Notes: generated by a model not told the origin, from the letters alone. DNA of 64,000 bases from an uncultured Alistipes sp. (GCF_963931675.1 NZ_OZ007039.1:1897806-1961805); one strand, 5' to 3'. Counted from the stretch's first letter, positions 31,049 to 40,625 are shown. Numbers and translations are program-made.

Positions 31049-32452
31049 ATGCTGAAAAAAGGTATATTGGCTGTCGCCCTCGTCCTGCTGTTCGCGGGCG
31101 TTGCGGCGCAGAAACGCGAAGTGATGCTCGACAAGGTGGTTGCCGTGGTGGGCGGCTCGTCGATCCTCTACTCCGAGGTGGACGAATACGCCCGTCAGTT
31201 GGTTGAACAGCGTCGGCAGGAGGGTTATACCTCGGACCGCGACCCGATGAACGAGGCGCTCGAAGCGCTCATGACCCAGAAACTGCTCTACAATCAGGGC
31301 CAGATCGACTCCGTGGCGATCAACGACGGGGACATCATGTCGCGCGTCGAGGAGCAGGTGCAGCAGATGGTCGAGATGGAGGGTTCGATCCCGGCTCTGG
31401 AGGCCAAGCACCACATGCCGATCTTCAACATCCGCGAGATCATGCGCCAGCGCTACGAGGAACAGGCCTACGCACAGTCGATGCAGAGCGAGGTGGTGAA
31501 CAAGGTCACGGTGATCCCGGGCGAGGTGGAGCGTTTCTACAAGTCGATTTCGAAGGACAGCCTGCCGACGATCGCCGACCAGTACGTCTATGCGCAGATC
31601 ACGAAGTTCCCCAAGTCGATGACGGCCGCCAAGCAGCGCACCCGCGAACGGCTGCTGGACATGCGCGAGCGCGTCATCACCGGGGCGGCGAAGTTCGAGA
31701 ACCTGGCCCGGATGTATTCGCAGGACGGTACGGCCATGCGGGGCGGCGAGATGGACCCTTCGCCGCTGGCGAGTCTCGACCCGTCGTTCGCCGCGGCCCT
31801 CGAAAACCTCAAGCCCGGACAGATCTCCGAGGTCGTGGAGTCGCAGTTCGGGTTCCACATCATCCAGATGCTGGACAAGCGCGGACAACTCTACCACTTC
31901 CGCCACATCCTGCTGCGTCCGGTCTACACGTCGGAGGAGCTGGGCGAGTCGTTGAACCTGCTGGACAGCATCGCCGACCTGATCCACAAGGACTCGATTA
32001 CGTTTGAGCAAGCGGCCCTGAAATATTCGGACGACGCCTCCTCGAAGATGAACGGCGGTATCGTCTCGAACCACGACATCCTGGAGCGTTTCAACGCCTT
32101 CGACGCGAAACTCACCGTGACGAAGTTCCTCAAGGAGGATTTCGGACGCTTCAAGAGCCTCGACGACTACAACGCCCTGCGGCGCCTGAAGCCCGGGGAG
32201 GTGTCGGACGCCTACCTCACGGAGGACATGCTCGGCAACCAGATGGGCAAGATCGTCAAACTTGTGGAGGTGATCCCCACGCATACGGCGTCGCTCAACG
32301 AGGATTACCTGCGGCTTGAGGAGATGGCCCTGCAGGACAAGCAGGAACGGGTATTCAAGGAGTGGCTGACGAAGAAGATCGACGCCATGTACGTCTATAT
32401 CATTCCCGAATTCCGGGACGGGGAGTTCGAGAACAAACACTGGGTGAAGTAG
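31049..32452 (+). CDS. surA: Peptidylprolyl isomerase/chaperone SurA
   Basis: The 467-residue protein has a signal peptide (MLKKGILAVALVLLFAGVAAQ), a SurA N-terminal chaperone domain beginning LDKVVAVVGGSSILYSEVDEYA, a parvulin domain around 170-280 (including QDGTAMRGGEMDPSPLASLDPSFAAAL and LKPGQISEVVESQFGFHIIQML, which adjoin) and a second parvulin-like part starting FRHILLRPVYTSEE. It would escort beta-barrel proteins across the periplasm. It sits between the PPIase-like lipoprotein and the OstA-like gene. Confidence 0.92.
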   Translation: MLKKGILAVALVLLFAGVAAQKREVMLDKVVAVVGGSSILYSEVDEYARQLVEQRRQEGYTSDRDPMNEALEALMTQKLLYNQGQIDSVAINDGDIMSRVEEQVQQMVEMEGSIPALEAKHHMPIFNIREIMRQRYEEQAYAQSMQSEVVNKVTVIPGEVERFYKSISKDSLPTIADQYVYAQITKFPKSMTAAKQRTRERLLDMRERVITGAAKFENLARMYSQDGTAMRGGEMDPSPLASLDPSFAAALENLKPGQISEVVESQFGFHIIQMLDKRGQLYHFRHILLRPVYTSEELGESLNLLDSIADLIHKDSITFEQAALKYSDDASSKMNGGIVSNHDILERFNAFDAKLTVTKFLKEDFGRFKSLDDYNALRRLKPGEVSDAYLTEDMLGNQMGKIVKLVEVIPTHTASLNEDYLRLEEMALQDKQERVFKEWLTKKIDAMYVYIIPEFRDGEFENKHWVK

Positions 32453-32455
32453 TCC

Positions 32456-34912
32456 GTGCGCAGGCTCCTGTCCATAGTTGCCGTATTGCTGGCCGTCGCC
32501 GGGGTGGTGGCCCGCGGTTCGATGCAGGCACCCGGGGAGCCCGAAGGCGAGAAGAAACTCATCGATCTGAAATCGGACCTGATGGGGCCGGTGGCTCCGG
32601 GAGATTCGGTGGTCTTTCTGGTGGGGAACTTCGCCGCGCAGCACAACGGTGCGGTCATCACGTGCGATTCGGCGGTGCGCTACTCGGACATGCGCATCGA
32701 GTTCTTCGGAAACGTGCTCATCAACAAGAACACGACCTATATCTACGGCGACCGGGCCGAGTACGACGGGAATGTGAACGAGGCGCGGGTCTATTCGGAT
32801 ATTGTGAAGGTCGTCGACGGCGATGCCACGCTCTACACCTATAAATTCCTCTTCAACACGAAGAGCAACGTGGGCGAATTCGCCGACGGCGGCGTGCTGA
32901 CCAACCGGGAGAACCTGCTCGAAGCGGTGCGGGGCTACTACTACGCCGATACGAAGGAGCTGGTGGCGGTCGAACGGGTGGAGATGCGCAACGACGAGTA
33001 CGAACTCAAGGGCGACTCGGTGGTTTACAACATGGCCACGGACAACGCCTACTTCTTCGAACATACGAACATTTGGAACCGCGACGGCGACTATCTCTAT
33101 GCCGACCGGGGCTCCTACGTGAAGGCCGATTCGCTCTATATCATCACGCGCAACGGCTATATCCTGACCGAGAAGCAGGAGATCTGGAGCGACAGCCTCG
33201 ACTATTACCGTGCGGAGGATCACGTCATCATGCGCCGCAACCTGCAGCTTGACGATACGGAACACAAGGCGGTCGGGTTCGGGGATTACGGCGAGTACTG
33301 GAAGAATCCCGGAAATGCCTTTCTGACGCGCCGCCCGGCGGTCATCAGCTACGATCTCTCGCAGGGCGACTCGCTCTTCATGCGGGCCGACTCGATGTAC
33401 CTCTTTACGATCAACTCCGAGGCGGAGCGCCGGGCTGCCGAGAGGGCGCGGGCCGATTCGCTGGCGGCGGAGAGCAATAAAGCCCGGTCGGGCGAGACTC
33501 CGGCCGAGGGGTCTCCGCTGCCGGGACATCACACGGGTGCGGATTCGCTCCGGGGTTCCCGTTCGTCCGATCCGGGCCGGGAGGGCCTGTCGGATTCCGG
33601 ACTGCGCGATTCATTGGGCGGACGCGAGGTCCCCGATTCGCTGCGGGGCTTGCGGGATTCGCTGGCGGCCGATTCGCTGGCCATGCCCGTCAATCCGCTC
33701 GATACGCTGGTCGGGGATGCCCGGAAAGCCTACCTCAAGGAGCAGGCGCGCAAGGCCAAGGCTGCCGAAAAGGCCGCCAAGGCCGAAGCCAAGAAGAAAC
33801 TGCTGGCCGAGATTGCGGCCAAACGGCAGGAGAAGACCACGGCCAAACTCCTGGCCCAGAAGGAGCGCGAGGAGAAACGGCTGGCAGCCCGTCGGGTGAA
33901 ACTCGAATCGAAACTCCGGGCGCGGCAGCTCCGGGCCGCCCGCAAGGGCAAAAAACGCCCGATCGATCCGGCCGAACTGGCGGCATTGCGCGAACTCGAT
34001 TCGTTGATCCTGCGCAGTGCCGAGGAGCAGGATTCGCTGATGCTGCTGATGGCCGATTCTCTGGCGGCAGTGGATTCCGCGGCACGGATGATTCCGGCCG
34101 ACACGGTTGATTCGCTGGCCGTACCGGCCGACTCGATCTACCGGCTGATGAAGGGTTTTCGTAATGTGAGGATCTACCGTTCTGACTTCCAGGCCGCCTG
34201 CGATTCGATGACCTCGATCAGCACCGACTCCACGATTCATCTCTACATTGATCCCGTGCTGTGGAACCAGGCGAACCAGATCACCTCGGATGTGATGGAC
34301 ATCTATACGGCGAACCAGCAGATTACCCATGCGGAGTTTGTGGGGAGCCCGATGATGGTCTCCCAGCTCGATACGGTCCACTACAACCAGGTGGCGGGCA
34401 AGCAGATGACGGCGTGGTTCCGCGACAACGAGATCTACCGCGACGACGTGAACGGCAACGCCCAGACGATCTACTACATGCAGGATGGCGAACCGCCTCA
34501 GATTACGGGCGTAGGGGTGATCGAGAGCGGCGATGCTTCGTTCTATATCGAGCAGAAGCAGATCGTGACGATCACCTACCGCAAGGATCCGGTCTGGAAC
34601 ATCTACCCGATGGAGAAGATCCCGGCCGATCTGGATCTCTTCCTGAAAGGCTTCAAGTGGGAGGGGGCCCGGCGGCCGACTCAGGCGGATGTCTTCGACC
34701 GGACAATCCGACCCTCGCAGCGGCGTGAAAAATCGGAGCTTGCTCATCCGAGATTCCCGTTGCAGCGGGCACTGGAGGAGCGCAAGAAACGCTACATCGA
34801 GGAGCGGCGCTGGACGGACCGCAACGATCTGGTCGATCCGGCCACGGTGGAGTGGATGCACGCACTGGGCTTCGAGGTCGGGCAGCCGCGGGAGTCGGGT
34901 CCGGAACTCTGA
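32456..34912 (+). CDS. OstA-like protein with long Ala/Lys and DSL-rich insertion
   Basis: The 818-residue protein starts at a GTG 4 bases after surA and has a signal peptide. The N-terminal part (about 35-310) shows OstA/LptA-like beta repeats (VITCDSAVRYSDMRIEFFGN, IYGDRAEYDGNVNEARVY) like those that carry lipopolysaccharide. From about 320 to 560 there is a low-complexity part with many Asp-Ser-Leu repeats and a Lys/Ala/Glu coiled-coil stretch. OstA-like strands resume at about 565-740 (ITHAEFVGSPMMVSQLDTVHYNQ). It probably serves LPS transport to the outer membrane, as inferred from the family and the surA neighbourhood. Confidence 0.82.
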   Translation: MRRLLSIVAVLLAVAGVVARGSMQAPGEPEGEKKLIDLKSDLMGPVAPGDSVVFLVGNFAAQHNGAVITCDSAVRYSDMRIEFFGNVLINKNTTYIYGDRAEYDGNVNEARVYSDIVKVVDGDATLYTYKFLFNTKSNVGEFADGGVLTNRENLLEAVRGYYYADTKELVAVERVEMRNDEYELKGDSVVYNMATDNAYFFEHTNIWNRDGDYLYADRGSYVKADSLYIITRNGYILTEKQEIWSDSLDYYRAEDHVIMRRNLQLDDTEHKAVGFGDYGEYWKNPGNAFLTRRPAVISYDLSQGDSLFMRADSMYLFTINSEAERRAAERARADSLAAESNKARSGETPAEGSPLPGHHTGADSLRGSRSSDPGREGLSDSGLRDSLGGREVPDSLRGLRDSLAADSLAMPVNPLDTLVGDARKAYLKEQARKAKAAEKAAKAEAKKKLLAEIAAKRQEKTTAKLLAQKEREEKRLAARRVKLESKLRARQLRAARKGKKRPIDPAELAALRELDSLILRSAEEQDSLMLLMADSLAAVDSAARMIPADTVDSLAVPADSIYRLMKGFRNVRIYRSDFQAACDSMTSISTDSTIHLYIDPVLWNQANQITSDVMDIYTANQQITHAEFVGSPMMVSQLDTVHYNQVAGKQMTAWFRDNEIYRDDVNGNAQTIYYMQDGEPPQITGVGVIESGDASFYIEQKQIVTITYRKDPVWNIYPMEKIPADLDLFLKGFKWEGARRPTQADVFDRTIRPSQRREKSELAHPRFPLQRALEERKKRYIEERRWTDRNDLVDPATVEWMHALGFEVGQPRESGPEL

Positions 34913-34960
34913 TCGGCACGGCCTGAACGTGCAGGCTCCGAGGAGGTGAAAAAAGAAGGA

Positions 34961-34986
34961 AGAGGGAACCGAGTTCCCTCTTTTTT
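34961..34986 (+). terminator. Intrinsic terminator after the OstA-like gene
   Basis: AGAGGGAA and TTCCCTCT form an 8-bp perfect stem around a 5-base loop (34961-34981), followed by a run of T. It ends the PPIase-surA-OstA operon. The A-rich sequence just before it would give a weak U-tract on the other strand. Confidence 0.85.
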
Positions 34987-34989
34987 CGT

Positions 34990-34997
34990 TACTTTTG
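34990..34997 (+). promoter_or_regulatory. Promoter -7 element of the MFS/Nudix operon
   Basis: TACTTTTG matches TAnnTTTG immediately after the terminator, 25 bases before the MFS start codon at 35022. The -33 region falls within the terminator and has no good TTTG. Confidence 0.55.
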
Positions 34998-35021
34998 CGG
35001 CCGGTTAATGAGACAAAAATC

Positions 35022-36179
35022 ATGAAAAAAAGCCTGATAGCGCTGGCTTTCGGTACGCTGGCGCTTGGTATGTCGGAATTCGTGATGATGGGGATTCTTC
35101 CCGATATCGCACGCAGCCTCGGTGTCTCGATTCCCGAAGCCGGGCATCTGATTTCGGCCTATGCGCTGGGCGTCTGCTTCGGAGCGCCGCTTATGGTTCT
35201 GGTAGCCCGCAAACGCCCTCTGAAGCGGATCCTGCTGGCGCTGACGGCCTTGATTATCTTCGGGAATTTATGCGCGGCGCTGGCTCCGAACTATTGGACG
35301 CTGTTGCTTATGCGCTTTGTGTCGGGACTTCCTCATGGGGCCTTCTTCGGTGTGGGATCGATCGTGGCCGAACGGGTGGCCGACGAGGGGCATCGTGCCG
35401 AAGCCGTTTCGATCATGGTGGTGGGCATGACCATTGCCAACCTCTTCGGGGTGCCGCTCGGGACCTTTATCAGCGGAGCCGTGACCTGGCGGGCCACCTT
35501 CGCAATCGTTGCCGCATGGGGCGCCGTGGCCACGCTGCTCATCCGGCTTTGGGTCCCGGCTCTTCCGCCATTGCCCGATACGGGGCTCAAGGGACAGTTC
35601 CGGTTTCTGAAACAGGCCGGACCGTGGTTGGTCCTTGCGGCGGTGATGCTCGGTAACGGAGGTATTTTCTGTTGGTACAGTTACGTGAGTCCGTTGCTGA
35701 TTCATACCTCCGGCTTTCAGCCCGATCGGTTGACCTTGCTGATCATGCTGGCAGGGTTCGGCATGTTTGCCGGCAATCTGATCGGCGGCCATTATGCCGA
35801 CCGTTATTCGCCCGAGAAGGTTGTGCGCAGTACGCAGGCCGTGGCGGTATTGGCTTTGTGCGGGGTCTTTTTCGGGGCGCATATCCCGTCGCTCTCCGTG
35901 GCGCTGATGTGTCTGACGACCGGATCTCTTTTCTGCGTATCGTCGCCCCAGCAGCTGCTGATTCTCGAAAACTCCCGTGGTGGCGAGATGCTCGGGGCAG
36001 CCCTTGTCCAAGTGGCTTTCAATCTCGGAAACGCTTTGGGTGCCTATGTCGGAGGACTCCCGATCGACCGCGGACTGGGATATGAATACACGGCACTGCC
36101 GGGTGCGCTCTTCGTATTGCTCGGCATGGTCGCCACCATGATCTATATCCATAAATACCCTCGTCATGCAGAACGATAA
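35022..36179 (+). CDS. MFS efflux transporter (AraJ/sugar-efflux type)
   Basis: The 385-residue protein starts MKKSLIALAFGTLALGMSEF, and has about twelve hydrophobic segments. The early GMSEFVMMGILPDIA motif and the RKRPLKR loop between helices 2 and 3 fit the DHA1 drug:H+ or arabinose-efflux permease group. The start at 35022 is chosen because the hydrophobic first helix begins there; nine codons upstream in frame are not needed. It overlaps the Nudix gene by 14 bases. The substrate cannot be read from the sequence. Confidence 0.88.
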   Translation: MKKSLIALAFGTLALGMSEFVMMGILPDIARSLGVSIPEAGHLISAYALGVCFGAPLMVLVARKRPLKRILLALTALIIFGNLCAALAPNYWTLLLMRFVSGLPHGAFFGVGSIVAERVADEGHRAEAVSIMVVGMTIANLFGVPLGTFISGAVTWRATFAIVAAWGAVATLLIRLWVPALPPLPDTGLKGQFRFLKQAGPWLVLAAVMLGNGGIFCWYSYVSPLLIHTSGFQPDRLTLLIMLAGFGMFAGNLIGGHYADRYSPEKVVRSTQAVAVLALCGVFFGAHIPSLSVALMCLTTGSLFCVSSPQQLLILENSRGGEMLGAALVQVAFNLGNALGAYVGGLPIDRGLGYEYTALPGALFVLLGMVATMIYIHKYPRHAER

Positions 36180-36666
36180 TCAAGCGGAGATCTTCCCGGT
36201 GGTCGATCTTTCGGGACGGGTCGTCGGACGTGCCACGCGCGGCGAATGCCACAGCGGCTCGATGCTGCTGCACCCGGTGGTGCACCTCCATGTCTTCAAT
36301 TCGCGCGGGGAACTCTACCTGCAGCGCCGCCCCTTGTGGAAGGATATTCAGCCCGGACGCTGGGATACGGCCGTCGGCGGGCATGTCGATTACGGCGAGT
36401 CGGTCGAGGAGGCCCTGCGGCGCGAGGTGCGCGAGGAGCTGGGTATCGTCGATTTCAAGCCCGAAGCCGTGGCGGTTTATCCCTTCCGTTCGGAGCGCGA
36501 ATACGAACTGGTCCACGTCTACCGCACGCTCTATGACGGGGCGATCCGTCCGAGCGACGAGCTCGACGGCGGGCGTTTCTGGACGCCGCGCGAAATCCGG
36601 GAAAATTTCGGGAAAGGCGTTTTCACTCCCAATTTCGAGGGTGAGGTCTTCCGAATTCTGAATTAG
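36166..36666 (+). CDS. Nudix hydrolase (isopentenyl-diphosphate-isomerase-like)
   Basis: The 166-residue protein has a complete Nudix box, GHVDYGESVEEALRREVREE with LGI following, at residues 72-94, which places the magnesium-binding glutamates. The flanking pattern (VVGRATRGECHSG, LHVFNSRGELYLQRR) is like the Idi/YfcD subgroup. It would hydrolyse a nucleoside diphosphate derivative; the substrate is unknown. It overlaps the MFS gene, so the two are cotranscribed. Confidence 0.92.
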   Translation: MQNDNQAEIFPVVDLSGRVVGRATRGECHSGSMLLHPVVHLHVFNSRGELYLQRRPLWKDIQPGRWDTAVGGHVDYGESVEEALRREVREELGIVDFKPEAVAVYPFRSEREYELVHVYRTLYDGAIRPSDELDGGRFWTPREIRENFGKGVFTPNFEGEVFRILN

Positions 36667-36747
36667 TTCTTCACATCCGGTCCGGAGAAATTGCGTGCGT
36701 AGGGAATATGTTGAGGCGTTTTCGGAGCCGTTTTTTGACTCCAAGGC

Positions 36748-38409
36748 TTACAACGTAAGCATCAGCAGCACCTGGATGATGATCACGCGCAGGAACATGC
36801 AGACGGGATAGACCGTGGCGTAGGAGACCGAGGGGTTGTCGCCCTCGATGGTGTCGTTGGCGTAGTTGAGGGCCATGGGGTTGGCCATGCTGCCGCAGAG
36901 CAGCCCCGAGACGGAGCCGAAGTCGACCTTCAGCACCCGCAGGGCGAAGAGCCCGACCAGCACCACCGGAACGAAGGTCAGGACGAATCCGGCCCCGAGC
37001 CAGAGGAGCCCTTCGGGCCGCATGACCGTCTCGAAGAAGTGTTGCCCGGCGTCGAGCCCCAGGCAGGCGAGGTACATCGAGAGCCCCAGTGCGCGCAGCA
37101 TGAGGTTGGCGCTCTGGGTGGTGTAGGTGATCATGTGCAGCCGGGGCCCGAAGGTGCCGATCAGAATCCCGACGATGATCGGACCTCCGGCGAGCCCGAG
37201 TTTGACGGGTATCGAGATGCCGGGGACCGACACCGGGATGCTTCCGAGCGTGAGCCCGAGGATCAATCCGATGAAGACCGCGATGAGGTTGGGTTCGTTG
37301 AGGCTCTTCACGGCGTTGCCGAGGATCTTCTCCACGTTGCGGATTGCTTGGGCTTCGCCCACGACCGTGAGGCGGTCGCCCAACTGCAGCCGCAGGTCGG
37401 GCGTGGCCAGCAGCTGCACGCCCGAACGGTAGACGCGGCTGATGTTGATGCCGTAGTTGTTGCGCAGGCGCAGTTGCGCGAGTTTCTTGCCGTTGATTTC
37501 GGGCCGCGTGACGAGGATGCGTTGCGAGATGAGCTGGCTGTCGACGGCATTCCAGTCGATATTCTCCTTGTTCCAGTCCTTTTGCTCCTGTTCTCCGAAG
37601 ATCATCCGCAGGGCTTCGGCCTCTCCGGGGGTGGTGATGACCAGGATCACATCGTCCTGCTGCAGGGTTTTGTCCGAGGTGGGGATCGAGACCTGCCCGT
37701 TCCGCCAGAGGCGTGAGATCACGAAGTGGTGGTGGCTCTGGACGGCGATGTCGTGGACGCTTCGGCCGAAGAGCGCGGGGTTGGTGATGTGGTAGCTGGC
37801 GATGAAGACGTTCTTGCGGTGCTCGGCATCGGGCCCGGGAAGGTCCGAGGGGCGGACGAAGAGCTTGCGCAGCAGGGCGATGGCCAGGATTACGCCGACG
37901 ACGCCCAGGGGATAGGTCACGGCGCAACTCAGCGCTGCGCCGCTGTCGTCCATGCCCAGCTGCTTGAGGACCTGCTGGGCGGCTCCCAGGGCCGGGGTGT
38001 TGGTCGTGGCGCCGCACAGGATGCCCGACATGTCGGGCATGGCGATGTCGAACGTATAGCTCATGACGGCGGCGAGGAGCGTGCCGAGGATGATGAGCCC
38101 GATGGCCGGGGAGAGCAGGCGCAGTCCGTCGGCGCGCATCGAGCTGAAGAATCCGGGACCGACCTGCAATCCTAAGGCATAGACGAAGATGATGAGTCCG
38201 AAGCTCTCGGCATAGGTCAGCATTGCGGGGTCGAGCCGCAGCCCGAGGTGTCCGGCGAGGATGCCGGTGAAGAAGATGAAGGCCGTGCCGAGCGAGATGC
38301 CGAAGAAGCGGATCTTGCCCAGCCCGATCCCGACCGAGGAGATCAGCGAAATCACCACGACGGCCTGCAGGGCCGAGGGTTCGAGAATCAGGTCTTTAAG
38401 CCATTCCAT
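36748..38409 (-). CDS. YidE/AspT-type antiporter with paired TrkA-C (RCK_C) domains
   Basis: The 553-residue membrane protein has two bundles of about five to six hydrophobic segments flanking a soluble centre with two RCK_C domains (about 200-290 and 300-370, including LGDRLTVVGEA). This is the aspartate:alanine antiporter fold; GLQVGPGFF and the paired LCGATTNTPAL and LLCGSMANPMAL motifs are typical. The ligand that the RCK_C domains sense is unknown. A -7 box lies 24 bases upstream. It is convergent with the Nudix gene, and the 80 bases between hold no clear terminator. Confidence 0.9.
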   Translation of the reverse strand: MEWLKDLILEPSALQAVVVISLISSVGIGLGKIRFFGISLGTAFIFFTGILAGHLGLRLDPAMLTYAESFGLIIFVYALGLQVGPGFFSSMRADGLRLLSPAIGLIILGTLLAAVMSYTFDIAMPDMSGILCGATTNTPALGAAQQVLKQLGMDDSGAALSCAVTYPLGVVGVILAIALLRKLFVRPSDLPGPDAEHRKNVFIASYHITNPALFGRSVHDIAVQSHHHFVISRLWRNGQVSIPTSDKTLQQDDVILVITTPGEAEALRMIFGEQEQKDWNKENIDWNAVDSQLISQRILVTRPEINGKKLAQLRLRNNYGINISRVYRSGVQLLATPDLRLQLGDRLTVVGEAQAIRNVEKILGNAVKSLNEPNLIAVFIGLILGLTLGSIPVSVPGISIPVKLGLAGGPIIVGILIGTFGPRLHMITYTTQSANLMLRALGLSMYLACLGLDAGQHFFETVMRPEGLLWLGAGFVLTFVPVVLVGLFALRVLKVDFGSVSGLLCGSMANPMALNYANDTIEGDNPSVSYATVYPVCMFLRVIIIQVLLMLTL

Positions 38410-38432
38410 CTGTTGGGCGGTTGAAACTGTTG

Positions 38433-38440
38433 CAAAAGTA
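38433..38440 (-). promoter_or_regulatory. Promoter -7 element of the YidE/AspT-type gene
   Basis: The minus strand reads TACTTTTG, matching TAnnTTTG, 24 bases before the start codon. No good -33 element is seen. Confidence 0.5.
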
Positions 38441-38498
38441 GGTCAAATTTTCCGGATTGCCGCCGTTTTCGGGCTGAAAAGTGCGGTGCCGGACGGAT

Positions 38499-39143
38499 TC
38501 AGAGCAACAGCCGCCGCAGGGCCCCGACATCCGCGGCGAAATGGCCGGGGCGTGCGGCCTCCAGTTCCCCGGGTGCGGCGTATCCCCAGCCTACGGCTAC
38601 GGAGTCGAGGCCTGCGGCGGCGGCACCCTCGATGTCGTAGCGGCGGTCGCCGATCATGACGGCCTCCTCCGGGGCGATTCGCAACTGCGCGAGGGCGTGG
38701 CGGATCACCTCGGCCTTCGAGGTGCGCGAACCGTCGAGGTCGCTTCCGGCGATGAGGCGGAAGTGGCGGGCGATGTCGAAATGTTCGGCGATCCGCCGGG
38801 CGAAGGGTTCGGGTTTCGACGTCGCCATGACGTTGACGCATCCGGCCGCTGCCGTGTCGGCCAGCAGCTCCGGAATCCCCGGGTAGAGTTCATTTTCGAA
38901 GATCCCCTTCGGGGCGAAGTATTCGCGCATCTTGGCGATGGCCGCGGCGGTCTCGGCCTCGTTCATGCCGTAGCGTTCGCGGAACGAGTCGGCCAGCGGC
39001 GGCCCGATGAAGGGGCAGAGTTCGCGGCGGTCCGCCACCTCGATGCCGAAGTGGCGCAGGGCGTACTCCACCGAGCGGGTGATCCCCTCCATGGGGTCGG
39101 TCAGCGTGCCGTCGAGGTCGAAGAAGAGGTATTTGCGGAGCAT
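38499..39143 (-). CDS. HAD-family phosphatase (phosphoglycolate phosphatase-like)
   Basis: The 214-residue protein has HAD motif I FFDLDGTLTD (nucleophile Asp9), motif II ATSKP, the motif III lysine in RTSKAEV and motif IV IGDRRYDIEGA, with a helical cap as in Gph-type enzymes. It would remove phosphate from a small metabolite such as phosphoglycolate or a nucleotide. It is a single-gene transcript with its own promoter and the terminator of the next operon just upstream. Confidence 0.92.
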   Translation of the reverse strand: MLRKYLFFDLDGTLTDPMEGITRSVEYALRHFGIEVADRRELCPFIGPPLADSFRERYGMNEAETAAAIAKMREYFAPKGIFENELYPGIPELLADTAAAGCVNVMATSKPEPFARRIAEHFDIARHFRLIAGSDLDGSRTSKAEVIRHALAQLRIAPEEAVMIGDRRYDIEGAAAAGLDSVAVGWGYAAPGELEAARPGHFAADVGALRRLLL

Positions 39144-39172
39144 GATTGGAAACAGGTCGGGTTTGGTGGGGC

Positions 39173-39180
39173 AAAGATAC
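39173..39180 (-). promoter_or_regulatory. Promoter -7 element of the HAD phosphatase gene
   Basis: The minus strand reads TATCTTTG, matching TAnnTTTG, 30 bases before the ATG at 39143. It directly follows the terminator of the upstream operon. Confidence 0.55.
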
Positions 39181-39183
39181 GCA

Positions 39184-39220
39184 AAAAGCCCGATTCCCGT
39201 TGTGGAGACCGGGCTTTTCG
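39184..39220 (-). terminator. Intrinsic terminator of the aromatic-acid fermentation operon
   Basis: AAAAGCCCG (39185-39193) and CGGGCTTTT (39211-39219) form a 9-bp perfect stem with a 17-base loop. The minus-strand RNA ends in U after the stem. The 90 bases between it and the CoA-transferase stop contain a run of nine C (39294-39302) and no gene. Confidence 0.8.
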
Positions 39221-39312
39221 TGGATGTGAATGGCGGTTGGGGCTGGTTGCGGACGCCGAAGAGGCCCTGAAGCGGTTTTTGGGTCGCCTGCCGCCCCCCC
39301 CCTCTTCCCGGA

Positions 39313-40608
39313 TCATCCCTTCATGCGCAGGAACGAGTAACCGTAGCGTTCGGCGGCGGCGCGTTCCAGCTCTTCGCGGACCGACGGGTGGGCGATCGAG
39401 ATCAGCGCCCGGGCCCGTTCGGCGAGGTTCTTGCCCCGGAGGTGTGCCACGCCGTACTCCGTGACGACGTGCTGGATCATGTGGCGTGTCGTCACCACCC
39501 CGGCTCCGGGGGTCAGCAGCGCCTTGATTTTCGACTCACCCTTCGGGGTCATCGACGGCATGGCGATGAAGGTCTTGCCACCCTCGGAGAGCGCGCCTCC
39601 GTACATGAAGTCGTGCTGGCCGCCGACGCCCGAGATGATGCGCTCGCCGACCGAATCGGCGCACACCTGTCCCGTGAGATCGACCTCCACGGCCGAGTTG
39701 ACGGCCATGACCTTCGGGTTCCGGCGGATGCGGAACGGGTCGTTGGTCCACGCCACATCTTTCATCACAAGGTCCTTGCGGTAGTCCATGTAGTCGTACA
39801 GGCGGCGCGACCCGAGGGCCAGCGAGGCCACCGAAATGCCGGGCATGACAACCTTCTGCGAGTTGTCGATCACGCCGCTCTCCAGCAGCGGAAGCACACC
39901 GTCGGTCATCGCTTCGGTGTGCAGCCCGAGATGTTTATGGCCTTTCAGCGCCCCCAGTACGGCGTTCGGGATGCCGCCGACACCGATCTGCAGCGTGGCG
40001 CCGTCGGGAATCAGCTCGGCGATGGCCTGTCCGATACGCAGCTCGGTTTCGGTCGGCACGGCCGTCGGGACCTCCACCAGCGGCGAATCGACCTCCACGG
40101 CCGCCGCAAACCGCGACGAATGGATGACGGCATCGCCGTAGGAGAAGGGCATGGCACGGTTGACCTGAGCGATGACGGTCCGGGCGCACTCCACGGCCGA
40201 AACCGCCAGGTCGGCCGAGACGCCGAACGAACAGTAACCGTCGGCATCCGGGGGCGAGACGTTGATCAGCGCCACGTCCAATGGAATTGTGCCGTCGCGG
40301 AACAGCCCCGGGATTTCGCCCAGGAAGGCCGGAATCGACTGCCCGTATCCGTCGGCGAGCCAGCGGCGGATGTTGTTGGCCACGAAGAGGCTGTTCACGA
40401 GGAACGATTCGCGGAATTCGGGTCGGCAGTAGGGTGCCTCGTGGGCTCCTACGGCGAAGGCCGAGTAGAGCTTTACGCCGTGCAGCTCCCCGCCCCGCTC
40501 GGCCAGCGCGGCGACCAGCACCTCGGGAATCGACGTGCTGCCCTGGATGTAGACGCTCTGGCCCGATTGGATGAGTTTTACCGCCTCCGCGGCTGTCGTG
40601 TATGGCAT
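39313..40608 (-). CDS. Acetyl-CoA hydrolase/CoA-transferase family protein
   Basis: The 431-residue protein belongs to the Cat1/4-hydroxybutyrate CoA-transferase family: IGVGGIPNAVLGALKGHKHLGLHTE contains the region with the catalytic glutamate (Glu232), and the C terminus carries GGQHDFMYGG and the TEYGVAHLRGKN motif. It exchanges CoA between acyl-CoA and an acid such as acetate. Being the last gene of an operon with aminotransferase and indolepyruvate oxidoreductase, it probably releases arylacetates from arylacetyl-CoA. Acetate CoA-transfer in general metabolism is the alternative. Confidence 0.88.
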   Translation of the reverse strand: MPYTTAAEAVKLIQSGQSVYIQGSTSIPEVLVAALAERGGELHGVKLYSAFAVGAHEAPYCRPEFRESFLVNSLFVANNIRRWLADGYGQSIPAFLGEIPGLFRDGTIPLDVALINVSPPDADGYCSFGVSADLAVSAVECARTVIAQVNRAMPFSYGDAVIHSSRFAAAVEVDSPLVEVPTAVPTETELRIGQAIAELIPDGATLQIGVGGIPNAVLGALKGHKHLGLHTEAMTDGVLPLLESGVIDNSQKVVMPGISVASLALGSRRLYDYMDYRKDLVMKDVAWTNDPFRIRRNPKVMAVNSAVEVDLTGQVCADSVGERIISGVGGQHDFMYGGALSEGGKTFIAMPSMTPKGESKIKALLTPGAGVVTTRHMIQHVVTEYGVAHLRGKNLAERARALISIAHPSVREELERAAAERYGYSFLRMKG

Positions 40609-40625
40609 GGCAGATCTGGTTTTTC

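Noticed and set aside
30896..33532. Long minus-strand open frame over surA and the OstA-like gene
   Set aside because: Shadow frame of GC-rich genes; low-complexity His/Val/Arg content and no family features.
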